64,000 nucleotides of DNA. It comes from Strigamia acuminata (taxonomy: Eukaryota; Arthropoda; Chilopoda; Geophilomorpha; Linotaeniidae). Below, one piece after another: positions 37,109 through 52,438 of this stretch (positions are counted from its first letter, which is position 1; the number at the start of each line of letters is the position of its first letter). The stretch is from contig OX442314.1 of the NCBI GenBank assembly GCA_949358305.1, forward strand, positions 10,099,060-10,163,059, in the 5' to 3' direction. The notes under the pieces were generated by a model. It was not told the DNA's origin. It did not search any database and was given only the letters and a program-made list of their open reading frames with translations. The position numbers and the translations under genes were made by a program.

Positions 37109-38035
37109 CTAAGACTAATACCATTTGCAAAGCTGTTTACATGACCGACAACAGTATTACTATCAACTTACCGTATCGTAAACTTACCGCACCGGGCACC
37201 GAACGACAGAGCTGGACTGGGAACAAATTTATTTCTGAACGTATCGGCAACAAAAAACACCTAAAAGTGTGACAATTGAAACGTTTTCCAAACGTTTCGG
37301 TAATTTTCTGCCGAAATGTATGCAAAACATGTCATTTGCCATCTTTTTTGGCACATTTTGGGCCTCCAATTGTGTACCCGCGCGCAATTCGAGGTCCGCA
37401 GGCTATTAGAGGCCCGCGTAGTAACTAGTAATTGACAATATACGGTATTGAAAATTAAAAATTAAATAAAAAAAAATAATAAAAATTGCATATTAGATGC
37501 CCAGGTGGCAAGGGTGCTTGATATTTTAAGCCCAGGACGCTGAAAAGTGTTAGGATGGCTCTGTCTGTCCATCGTATTTCTCGAATTTCGAAATTTGGCA
37601 GCCATTTTGTAATAGTTTAGAAATAGTCACATCAGGTCTAAGCGCTTGGGATTTACGCTAATTACGCTTTTATTTAGGTGTGCTTACAATTCGAGAAATA
37701 CGGTGTTAGATTGGTACCCTGCGCGGTAATAGAACTTTTACGGCATTTTTGATTTTGTTGTAACTATAATTTAATTTTGTTTGTTTAAATTACGTGGTCC
37801 GCTTTAAATGTTTTTAAATTTGTAAAAAACGTTTTTATTTTATTATTATTTATTCTTTTAATAAATGAAATGTGTATTGAAATGGAATGTTGAATTATTT
37901 ATTACACACGAGGAAACTTGGAATATTTATTTTAAAAAAAATTTTTTCCTTTATTTTTATTTTAATTTTTAAATTTCGGGTTCGACTCTGCGCACTGTCG
38001 GCCATGGCGACCTGTCATTATTTGTCATGCGGAAC
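37109..38035. other. Intergenic with a short inverted-end element
   Basis: cgtatttctcgaatt at about 37572 is repeated inverted as aattcgagaaatacg at about 37688, bounding a roughly 130-bp element. The rest shows nothing recognisable. Confidence 0.4.
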
Positions 38036-38132
38036 TTTATAAATAAACAGAGAAGAAATTTCCAATTGGTTTCATTTTCAGTCGCACTTGTACAAAGAGA
38101 TTTACGGGCATTTCTTTTCTGTTTCATTTGGA
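38036..38132 (+). promoter_or_regulatory. TATA box and 5'UTR exon of cluster gene 5
   Basis: tttataaata at 38036-38045. The 5'UTR ends catttgga followed by GTAAGT near 38132, and the intron ends tttag exactly at the start codon. Confidence 0.6.
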
Positions 38133-38179
38133 GTAAGTATGAAGGATTGTGACGGGAAAACTAAAAATCTAAAATTTTA

Positions 38180-38255
38180 ACCACGGGTTTTAGTAAAAGC
38201 TCGTTGTAAATGGCCGCCATTATAGAGTTGTTACTAAAACCCGCGAATTCGTATT
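38180..38255. repeat. Short inverted-end element, GGGTTTTAGTAA family, copy 1
   Basis: cgggttttagtaa near 38185 and ttactaaaacccg near 38240 are inverted, enclosing gttgtaaatggccgccatta-like sequence. A second copy lies at about 39893-39964. Confidence 0.65.
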
Positions 38256-38328
38256 TCGTATTTCCGGCACACTATTTTTTTAATTTTACTAATATTTATG
38301 TTTTTTCTGTTTGTTTCCTAATATTTAG

Positions 38329-39586
38329 ATGAGGAGGTTTTTACTCGTATTATTTATTTCATGTTTTATTTCTCAAACCGAATGTGCAGGAATGTGGGAA
38401 AGAATATCTTCAGGAATAACCGAATTTGGTACCGATTTAAATTTAAATAAAACCAAAAAAATAATACATTAACAAAATTACAAAATTAATAATTATGTAG
38501 TTCGAGGTTCCAAAAACCGCCGCGATACGACAGTGCCTTATTATAACCCAGGCTCTAATTATTACAACTACAACCGCTACTATAACAATAGAAATGACAT
38601 GTACGAGTTACAAGGCGATAGATTCGGGTAAATTATAAAACTTAAATAAACAAATAAACACAGAGAAATGCAAGAGCCTCGGTGGCTCAGTAGGTAGAGC
38701 GTGAGTCTCATAATCTCAAGGTCGTGAGTTCGATCCTCACCCGGGGCACTTACTTTTTATCTTTAATTTTTATTTTTTTAATTTTAATTATTCTAGACTA
38801 GAAAATGGAAGTCAATATTCGCCAGCAATGTCGGCATTGTCGCTTTTAGGTTTTTTATTTTTCCTCAATTTAATATCGGTAAATTTCTCTTTTTGTCTGG
38901 ATTTCAAAACCGGAAGTTGAATTTTTTAAAAAAAAATTTCAAAATAATTTTTCCAGCAAACGATGATGATGCCAATGATGGGTGGTGGCGGTGGGATGAT
39001 GGGACGACGAAAAAGGCATGTAAACGCGATTAATTACACGTCGGAGCAAGTTAATGCGTGTATACAGCGATTTATGTGCGAAGCGAACGAATACGATGCT
39101 AATGGCGATAAGTACTCGAACTTGAAGCGAGTTTTAACGCAATTAGCGAGGTGTGTATATTGAGAGACATAAAGGCAGCGCCATCCCCGAAAAAGTCTTT
39201 AGCCAATAGGGTGTCGTGACGTCACAATTCGCGCTTGGAATATGGAATGTGGAGAGATTTAGTTGCGGAGATGTATTATAGGGATGGTTGGGTACATCGG
39301 AGGTCTACGAACAATAAAAATTGTTCTTATTTAGCAAGAAATAAGATTTATGTAATTATTTCATTAAAAATTTACGCAGAGGGCGCTGTCTTTATGTCGC
39401 TCTGTGGTTGAAAGCGGAATTTGAATGTTCTAATGAGATTTTTTTAGTGTTGGATTTAGTTACGCGATACGTGGGACGAACCGAACCGAATTATTGTCCG
39501 ATTTGAGCGCCATCCAGTGGGGGATTAGTGGAAAAAAGTGCAATTTTATAGCGGAAGAAGAATGTCCCGATTCGATTTTTCTTTAA
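38329..39586 (+). CDS. Secreted/membrane cysteine-pair protein 5 (DM4/12-like cluster)
   Basis: Exons 38329-38428, 38501-38627, 38797-38878, 38957-39150 and 39448-39586 give 213 residues. Signal peptide MRRFLLVLFISCFISQTECA. Exon 2 is Tyr/Asn-rich (NYYNYNRYYNNRND). Exon 3 is hydrophobic (MSALSLLGFLFFLNLIS), probably membrane-spanning. Exon 4 starts with a Met/Gly-rich run, then GRRKRHVN, a possible furin-type cleavage site, and CIQRFMCEANE (Cys138, Cys144). Exon 5 has GISGKKC and CNFIAEEECPDSIF (Cys199, Cys207). The last phase-2 AG|T intron is shared with genes 3 and 4. Closest in the cluster to the usual DM4/12 arrangement (C-x5-CE, terminal C-P). A tRNA-Met gene sits in intron 2. Confidence 0.78.
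38676..38748 (+). tRNA. tRNA-Met (CAT), inside an intron of cluster gene 5
   Basis: 73 nt with seven-pair acceptor stem GCCTCGG/CCGGGGC, B-box gttcgatcc, anticodon CAT in the loop ctcataatc, and discriminator A. The acceptor stem fits elongator Met. It lies on the same strand as the host gene, between its second and third exons. Confidence 0.93.
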
Positions 39587-39712
39587 TTTTTTTTAGGAAT
39601 CCAAAGAAATAGTTTTTGTTGTATTTATTTATTTATTTATTTTAGAAATAAAAAAATATTTATCTGAGTTTGTTTGTTTGTTTTTGTTTAAAAAAATAAA
39701 TAAAAAATTATT

Positions 39713-39796
39713 TGTCAGAAGTGGGATTCGAACCCACGCCTGGAAAACCAGACTGCGACCTGAACGCAGCGCCTTAGACCACTCGGCCATCCTGAC
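39713..39796 (-). tRNA. tRNA-Leu (CAG)
   Basis: Minus strand, 84 nt, begins GTCAGGATGGCCGAGTGG and ends CTTCTGAC-A. It has the long variable arm expected of Leu and anticodon CAG (gttCAGgt). It lies about 130 bp after cluster gene 5, convergent with it. Confidence 0.95.
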
Positions 39797-39892
39797 ACAC
39801 CAAACATAGATCTTTATTCATGTTTCAATTAAAAAATTAGAAATAAAGAAAAGAAAAATTAAGAAAAAGTATAATTTGTTGGGACAGCGACG

Positions 39893-39964
39893 CAGGTTTT
39901 AGTAATAACCCGCTTTAAATCGTATTATGGTTGGCCATTGCAGCGGGGTGTTACTAAAACCCGT
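39893..39964. repeat. Short inverted-end element, GGGTTTTAGTAA family, copy 2
   Basis: ggttttagtaataacccg at the left and ttactaaaacccg at the right, enclosing ggttggccattgc. Same ends and a similar core to the element at 38180-38255. Confidence 0.65.
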
Positions 39965-40452
39965 TTCGCTCCCGTTTACAATTTACGTCATAATATTTCT
40001 CAGAATTAGAATTCCTCCAGTACCAATTTTAGATATCGGTGCAAAAATAATGTGAAGCTAAAAGAAATAAATATTTTTTCAGTCAAATGCTTCCTAAATC
40101 TTGCAGGTAAAACATAAAACCGAGATAAAACGAACGGGCAGAACAACCCGGTATAGCGAAAACCTGGTTTCCACCAAACCATGATGGTGAACACAAGCGG
40201 GAGATACAAAATCCGGTATTGGCTAATCTCGAAAAATGGAAACAAAATGTAAAATAGACAATGAAAAATCAGAAACAACCTGAAAATGAAAAAAATAACC
40301 ATAAAAATAAATCATTAAAATTATTTTACGCCAGGAAAAGACACTATCTAAAAATGAAAGTGACAATTCTTGATCCTACGTTGGGCTTATTCTTTTATTG
40401 GTGAAAATTAGCCACTTAGTATAATTAAGACATCGTGAGACTTACCATTGTA

Positions 40453-40469
40453 GCCTCCGTGGCGCAATT

Positions 40470-40509
<40 letters not shown>

Positions 40510-40526
40510 GAGTCCACCTGGGGGCG
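40453..40526 (+). tRNA. tRNA-Asn (GTT)
   Basis: 74 nt, starts GCCTCCGTGGCGCAATTGG, anticodon GTT (ctGTTaac), T-arm ggttcgagtcc, and ends TGGGGGCG. The acceptor stem pairs with a wobble. Third tRNA within 1.9 kb. Confidence 0.95.
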
Positions 40527-40639
40527 TTTATTTTTATTTTAAATCCTCAAACTTTGTCGTTGTTTGTATTTTATTTTTATAAATCTACTTCCTTAGAAGA
40601 TGAATTTATTTTTGCAAGCCAGTAATGTTGTTTTAGATT

Positions 40640-40870
40640 TTTAGATTTGATTTTGTTTTCTCTAATCTCTCCTAATCTCGCACATCTCGTGTAATCTCGC
40701 ACAATCTCACACCTCATCTTGCCCACGATCTCGTGGATTCTCGCGTAATTTTTTCATTTTGCGACAAAACTATCATCTCGCGTAATCGCGCATAATCTCG
40801 TTTTTTCTCACACCTCATCTCGCCGACTCTTGCCCACGATCTCGTGGATTCTCGCGTAATTTCTTAAAAA
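40640..40870. repeat. atctcg-rich repeat with a ~100-bp duplication
   Basis: Many taatctcgc / cacctcatct words. A block cttgcccacgatctcgtgga plus ttctcgcgtaattt occurs near 40719 and again near 40825. Confidence 0.6.
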
Positions 40871-41141
40871 TGTCATAAAAATACGAAAAAATATATCGAA
40901 AAAAATTTATTTTGTGCAGAAATTGCTCGACAATTTGCAATTGACAATTTACACTTTATTAAACGCACATAATAATAAAAGAAAAGAGAATTGGCATGCC
41001 ACATTTAAATCATTAATATCATACAATTTATCGATCTCATTTATAAAAAGAAGGAAACAAAAAAAGGTCTAGTAAAATCTCATCCACAAGCGACTAAAAA
41101 AGAATCAAAGTGCACAAATAAAGAAAACGAGCGATATCCAT

Positions 41142-43869
41142 TCAACGACAAAACTGAGGAACATTCACATTGAGCCGTCGCCGTTTTCGGGCCTGCAAAT
41201 CCGTGAAAAACTCGTCGATGTCTTCTTTTGTAACCACTTTCTTCTTCTCAGCGAAAGACTTCAAGAAACCTTTAAGACGACTTTTCATACTGTTGTATTC
41301 TGCAAACCAAGAAAAAAGAAACAAATTGTGAAAAAAAAGCAAAATATTTGCATAATAAATGGCGAAAAACACCGAAAAATGGTAAAAAAGCACCAAAAAA
41401 TAGCGAAAAAGCACCAAAAAATGGCGAAAAAACACCGTAAAATAGCGAAAAAGCACCAAAAAAGGCGAAAAAACACCAAAAAATGGCGAAAAAACACAAA
41501 AAAATGGCGAAAAACACAAAAAAATGGCGAAAAACACCAAAAAATGGCGAAAAAACGTAAAATAAAACCAAAAAACAAAATAAATGGCGAGAAAACGTAA
41601 ATTTAAACAAAATAACACAAAAAACAGCAAAAGAAAGTCGAAAAAGGCCAAAAATGCCGAGAAAACACAAAAAAGGCGAGAAAACTCAAATTAAACCGCG
41701 AAATTTCGGGAAAAAACGCAAAAAAAACTGTTTTTCCTTTTTTTTCCTCTCTAAATTTATATAATTTTCGCACCATGAATCGCTTCGACTTGTCGCACAT
41801 GGCCGAGCGTCGACAGTGCCTGCATTCCTTGATCGTACCGCGACGCACCAGCCCGTTTGGCTTTCCCTTGCTCCTCATACGAATGAACCGTATCCTGGAG
41901 ATCCAGAAGAAAATTCACGTTTTTCTCTTTAAACAACGTCTAAAAAAAAAAAAAAAAAAAAATTATGATTAATTTGTTTTCTTTGGTTTTAAAGACTAAA
42001 TACTTTGCACTGGTCGCAATTGCATAGTTTTTCCCGCCAAGTCGAGGGCCAAAACGTGGCTCTGCAGACTTTCTTGGCCGCACTACGTGATTGGATCTTG
42101 CAGGCGAAGTCCGACGAGTCGGAAAACGCGGAATCTTCCTGTTTGTGACGAACAAATGATTGATTTTTGTGTGTTTAGGGCCGAGAAATCGAATTTACTT
42201 GAGAATTTGTGACGGAATTTATGGATTCACTCGATTCGTCGGTCAGTTTGGGCTTTTCGTTCGATTCTTCGCTCGTTGCGACGTCGATCAAAGCCGAGTC
42301 GTTCGAGTCTTCACATTTCGAAACGTTTTGATGGAATTCTATTTATAAAATTTTTTTTAGTTTAATTATTTTGTTGTTGATTGTCTGGCGAGTAATTGAC
42401 TAATTACCAACTGCAAGATGAGTGTAGGGCCATAAAACATCCGTTTTAGACATGCAGTCGCCGCAAATCATCTCTTCGTAGTCGTCGCCCTTTGGAATAT
42501 TGCTTCCCAAATGCTGGAAAAAAATAATAGAATTTCAAATAAAAATATTTTTTTTTTATATTTTATTTTATTTACCCTGCCATGATACCAATCTTCGCAT
42601 ATAATACATTGTATCATTTCATCCTCGATCTGAAAAAAATATTTTTTCATTAAAATCTACAAATATGTGAAAAGATCGATTATTTTATATACAAAATCGA
42701 TTATTTATGTGTAAATCGATTATTTTATGTGTAAAATCGAATATTTTATGTATAAAATCGATTATTTTATGTATAAATCGATTGTTTTATGAATAAAATC
42801 GATTAATTTTTGTAGAAAATCAATAAATATGTCAAATAATCGATTAATTTATATCAAAAATCAACAAATATGTCAAATAATCGATTAATTTCTATCAAAA
42901 ATCAACAAATATGTCAAATAATCGATTAATTTCTATCAAAAATCAACAAATATGTCAAATAATCGATTAATTTCTATCAAAAATCAACAAATATGTCAAA
43001 TAATCGATTAATTTCTATCAAAAATCAACAAATATGTCAAATAATCGATTAATTTGTATCAAAAATCAACAAATATGTCGAATAATCGAAAAAATTGAAT
43101 CAAAAATTAACAAATTTGTCGAAAAATCGATTATTTTTAATTAAAAATCAACAAATAAATCAAATAATCGATTTTCTTTGACACAAACCTCATCTTCAGG
43201 ATCCGGATACGGCCGAGCACAAGTACAATAAACACCCTTAAAATTCTGATTATAAGAGTTCCGAACGTTGCTATCATTCTTATTCTAGCCAAAATAAATA
43301 AATAAACAAATTAATTAAATTGAAAAATCAAAAAAAAATTTATCCACAAACAAAAACTCACAGAATACAATTTACAAACATTCTTAGGAAAACTACTGTT
43401 CCCACAATCGCAGCAAAAATCTCTAAAAACAAAAACAAAAACAAATAAACAAAAAATAGTTTTTATTCAAAATTTCAATTTGTTTTCACCGTTTTGTATA
43501 AAGTTCGACAAGTTCGTGGCCCTCGTGACAAGCGTAACTACAAGCCAGACATATCCCAGCCGGTTTATTGGCATTGGAAAGGCAGGTTTTGCAAGCGTAT
43601 AGCGCCTGTCGATTCACGTAACCCTGCAATAAAGAAACAGATGCGCAACAATTCGCCATTGCTCAAACTTGAGTGACAGATGATGAAAAGACCTGTGGGT
43701 AAGTGCAGTTTTGGTCATCGCTGCCTCCCAGCACCGCATTCGCATCATCCTCCAATTCCTTCTCCTCTTCCAAAACATCGACCATAGTAATGCTATTTTC
43801 ATCGTGATCTACGTCTTTTACGCTGCAATTCACTCCTTCCCCGCTTGTTCCCGCTACTTCGTCCGCCAT
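41142..43869 (-). CDS. UBR7: UBR7, UBR-box and PHD-type E3 ubiquitin ligase
   Basis: Ten exons on the minus strand: 43869-43693, 43623-43490, 43422-43362, 43284-43189, 42629-42576, 42513-42408, 42338-42199, 42138-42004, 41939-41774 and 41299-41142. The product is 408 residues (human about 425). The UBR box (about 56-124) reads GYVNRQALYACKTC, GICLACSYACHEGHELVELY and RDFCCDCGN, with its zinc ligands intact. The PHD-like finger (about 143-195) has YCTCARPYPDPEDE and MIQCIICEDWYHGRHLG. The C-terminal part keeps FWPSTWREKLCNCDQCK and ends VVTKEDIDEFFTDLQ..RKRRR. UBR7 is a chromatin-linked E3, reported to act on histone H2B (established). Intron 4 and the last intron hold tandem arrays. Transcribed divergently from SEL1L. 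AATAAA (complement of 40956-40961) lies downstream. Confidence 0.95.
41330..41640. repeat. ~20-bp aaaaatggcgaaaaaacacc array in the last UBR7 intron
   Basis: About a dozen units of 19-22 bp built on aaaatggcgaaaaa-caccaa. Open frames through it on both strands are repeat artefacts. Confidence 0.9.
42690..43165. repeat. 41-bp tandem array in UBR7 intron 4
   Basis: About six units of exactly 41 bp containing aatcgattaatttctatcaa and tcaacaaatatgtcaaat, preceded by ~20-bp units of the word atcgattattttatgtataa. Confidence 0.95.
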
Positions 43870-44352
43870 GTTTATTCACCCGCCAATTTCTCGTATGAGC
43901 ATCGTGCGAGCTTTAGTTTATTTTTTTTTAAAATTTTTAGATAATTTTGTTTACACAGTTATAAAAAAAAATAAAAATAAAAAATAATTCTAAAATAATT
44001 TCGTTCTCTCATTTCTCTTTATTTTCAACCAAGGGTTAAGAATTAAGATCCAGGGTCAAATCTGCACTCCACCAACATCGCAAAAAAAAATCGAGTTTCA
44101 AATTAAGAATTGATAAAATGTGACGTCACACACTTTTAAACCAATTGAATGTCTCGCCGTCGACGTTGTCCGTGGAGCTGGAAACATTACGTGGCTTCAA
44201 CATGTTTCGATTTTTAATCGCCCGTCAATTTGTGCCGTGTCACTGAAACATTTCTATCATTCATGAAACTAAAAAAGTAAACCAAAGCACCACCGATTCT
44301 CACCCAACCTAAAATTCCCCTTGTTTATTTAATTATTTCCTAGGGAAGCAGA
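43870..44352. promoter_or_regulatory. Shared divergent promoter of UBR7 and SEL1L
   Basis: Only 483 bp separate the two start codons. The interval holds a full CRE/ATF palindrome TGACGTCA at 44121-44128, a CCAAT at 44141, and tttcctag ending a 5'UTR intron just upstream of the SEL1L start. An ER-stress element needs CCAAT-N9-CCACG; here CCAAT is followed after nine bases by CGCCG, so it is not a match. Confidence 0.6.
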
Positions 44353-49227
<4,875 letters not shown>

Positions 49228-49585
49228 AGCTAATTGAACTTATGTAAAGTGATGTTGTATATGAAAAATATTGGAGGAAATATTTGAATTTTTAACAATA
49301 AATTCACTTGATCATGTTTTCTCTTGATTTGTAGTTTTTTAAAAAATGGATTTTTTTTGTTTGTTTTTCATGTTTCGATTTTTGTGCAGATATGTAAATA
49401 CAATAAAAAGTGTTTTTTTCTTTTTTTCTAAATTATTATTTACAGGGTAAATTGAATGATTTCAATTTACAAACAAGTCGTGTGGAAAATTTAGATTTTT
49501 AATTTTTTTTCAAGTGAATAGAATAAGGAACAAACATAAACGTCTACATTTAAAATAAAAACAAAAAAAAAACCATTTCTTTATA

Positions 49586-50124
49586 CGGTCGAAACTCTTT
49601 ATAACGAATCGCGATATAACGAATTGTTGAAAATTACTTGGTTGGCCAGCCATAGAACACCATGTTAAATATTTTCGTTATAACGAATTATTCGTTATAA
49701 CAAACAAGTTTTCGGGTACACTATAATACCCATAAGCTCTCGTTACAACGAATTTTCAAAACTGATCACATGACTCACAACATCCGATGCCCATATTTAG
49801 AAAACAAAGGAAAATGAAAATGGCTGCCAAACGAAAGGCAATTTCGATTCACGACAAGCTGAACATTATTGATGCCATTGACAATGGCAAGAAGCCATCA
49901 ATTGTAGCGTAGAAGTTTAATTTGTACCGTTCTACAATTTCAACAATTTTAAGGAATTGTGATAAAATTAACATGAAACTTGCAAGTCGTAATCAAGGTT
50001 TACAAAAAAAAATAGTGCTTGGTGCTAAAATTTAATTTTTTCACCTAATTTGTTTTAACGAATTCTCGTTATAACGAATCGATTCGTCCGGTCCCTTGCG
50101 ATTCGTTTTTAAGAGTTTTGACTG
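49586..50124 (+). mobile_element. Relic pogo/Tigger element, copy 1
   Basis: Ends are imperfect TIRs (cggtcgaaactctttataac at the left; aagagttttgactg at the right), flanked by TA. Both ends carry many TTCGTTATAACGAA palindromes. Inside, on the plus strand from about 49815, is the start of a CENP-B-type HTH: MAAKRKAISIHDKLNIIDA, then IVA, an in-frame stop, and KFNLYRSTISTILRNCDKI. The DDE domain is absent. A dead, internally deleted derivative of a pogo-superfamily transposon. Confidence 0.85.
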
Positions 50125-51190
50125 TATAAGTAAATGATGAAAGTTTGTCCTAGAATTCTGATGATACAAAATGTCAAAAATGGCGCCCAAAACGGGGCGC
50201 CTCTTACGGCCATTTTGTTAAATTTGAAAAACTAAATTTTTTATTTACCGGTATTAAGATTCAAGGATAAATCACCAAAATTCAGGTCCAAATGGCACAA
50301 ATCCAGGTGGAAATGGCACGAATTCAGGCGTCCACCTAGACGTGGACGTGAACGTGGAAACGAAAGTTCATTTTCCCCTTAGTTTGATTTAAATGTATTA
50401 AATCTTTTACTTAAAATAAAAAATTTATTTGCCAGTTTCGTAATAAAAGAAAAGTAGTTTCATTAATTTCATAAATTAAAATAAAGAAATCAATAAAAAA
50501 AATAAAGAATGAAATAAATTCGTTGTAGGTCGTGTTGCTGCACATGCACACTGTGTCGCTGTTCTAAAATCTAACGCTAGATGACACGCGGTACGGCAGA
50601 CTTCAAACTTGTAATCTCAGTTCAAAACGTACAATTCGTTTTCAATTCGTGTTAAATACGTTTTAATTTGTGTCCAATTCGTTTTAATTCGTTTTAAACA
50701 AGTGTGGTAAGAGCCACGTATATTTTCAACCGATTGGTTGAGCCGGATTACGCCTAACTGTGGATTGTGCTCTACTATGTGGAAAAGTAGTACTGTTTCT
50801 TTTCAATGAATTTCAGTGTAAAAGTGATTAGAATGATGCATTTTATTTAATTGGTAATAAAATATTTATTTTATTTGGCAGGCAAGCAAAGGTTTAATTT
50901 ATTATTGGTTGTTTTGCCTAGTTAGATAACAATTCTGGTGTTGTGGGCTACTATTTTGTGCCACTACACCAGTGATACGGCTGAGAGTTCAGAGTATATT
51001 TGCCGATGAAAAGGAAGACTTATTTTCAACAGTAAGTATAATAAAAGTCAGGGCCAGCTCAAGATTGGAGTGCTAAACCCAATGAGGCACCCAAAATTAT
51101 TGACGAGCACTGAAAACAATGGGGACCACCATCAGGGCACACTTAGAAATAGCACAGGACGCTGATTGACCTTGAGCCGCGCCCGCACCC
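50125..51190. other. No gene recognised
   Basis: AT-rich spacer with a few local repeats (tcaggtccaaatggcac/ tcaggtggaaatggcac at about 50284-50325; aattcgttttaattcg words at 50630-50700). Nothing codes convincingly. Confidence 0.4.
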
Positions 51191-51191
51191 A

Positions 51192-52152
51192 CGTGTGGGG
51201 AAATAACATGTACCTTATTTTCCCACATGTGTGGGGAAATAGTCGGCCTTCTTGGGGCCAGCTGTTTCCCCATACAATATGATTACAATGTTTTGCCGAA
51301 TATGCCGAATATTCGGCAAAATCATTCCAAGAAGTAAACTTAGTTGACAGTAATGTTGGAGCTATACAGGGTGGTTCAGAAAGTGTGGTTCACAGTAAAT
51401 AATTTCCAAACCGTTTCAGATGTTGATTTAGCAAAATGATTGTCAGGGTAGTTGCATAGTAACTCAGCTTTGTAACCTAAAACTATTAAGGCAATTAAGC
51501 TAATCCTCAATTAGGACACTTTATTGGGTCATACTTGTAAGTGGAAGAGAGGAAACACAAAAGAAATAAAGGAAATAATTTATTTTGGAAAAACATTCCA
51601 ATATGATAGTTTTAGGTTACAAAGCTGAGCAGACTAACGTTTCAAACCTTTTTTTCTCAAAACTTTTGAGTAAGAGATAATTATTTTAAGAACAGTTCTA
51701 GACTAATTAGATGGTGCTCTACAACTTTTTAATTCACTTTTTCTCTCTATCTGTCACGGTTCTCGAGTTACAAGATGGATGACCTTGAAGATGACCTCTG
51801 AGGTCAAGTTGGATGTCACAATTGGATTTCCCCCAAACTACTACCCTTACAATCATTTTGCTAAATCAACATCTAAAACGGTTTGGGAATTATTTACTGT
51901 GAACCAGACTTTCTGACCCTGTATAAGATTCATGGGATTCGGTAATAATATCAGCCGTGATAGTAGATAAGAATATTAGCTAATGAAATATGTGACCTTT
52001 AAATAGTGTCTTACAACATGTACGAACAGTGTATGTTCGTACAAAAAGAAATGAGAAAATGGAATGAAGAGTGCCACCCTTATACAAAAAACGTAAGCAA
52101 TGACGGATGTATCACTTGTGGGGAAATAAGGTACATGTTATTTCCCAACACG
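51192..52152. mobile_element. Probable larger inverted-repeat element hosting a nested MITE
   Basis: ggggaaataacatgtacctt (51197 on) reappears inverted at about 52116-52152 (ggggaaataaggtacatgtt), with cgtgtgggg-type ends. The MITE at 51367-51921 lies between these arms, so it may have inserted into an older element. The outer limits are not fixed. Confidence 0.45.
51367..51921. mobile_element. Long-TIR MITE, CAGGGTGGTTCAGAAAGT ends
   Basis: About 85 bp at each end are inverted (cagggtggttcagaaagtgt at the left; acagactttctgaccctg-type at the right), flanked by TA on both sides (TATA). The arms share ttgatttagcaaaatgattg. No transposase. TA duplication suggests a Tc1/mariner-related family (inference). 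Confidence 0.85.
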
Positions 52153-52438
52153 TTTGGGGAAATAGCCTCGGTCTTATTTTTATTCAATAAAAGGCTGAAA
52201 TTTGCTATAAATGCAATTTTCTAAAAATGAGAAAATAAATGCATAAATCGCCATTTTTCCAGATAAAAACGGCGATTTGTGTCTTTGTGATACCTAACAT
52301 TTACGTATCAATTTTTTTTAATATTCGTATTTTGTACGTATGCTTGATAACAACGCAATCTAGGGACAAAATTAGTCATTTATTCGAATAGGGTTCATGA
52401 TTTCATAAATTGAACAAAATTTGAGCACTTTAGAGATA

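Noticed and set aside
44121-44165. ER-stress response element (CCAAT-N9-CCACG) in the SEL1L promoter
   Set aside because: CCAAT at 44141 is followed at the right distance by CGCCG rather than CCACG, so only the CRE palindrome is kept as a site.
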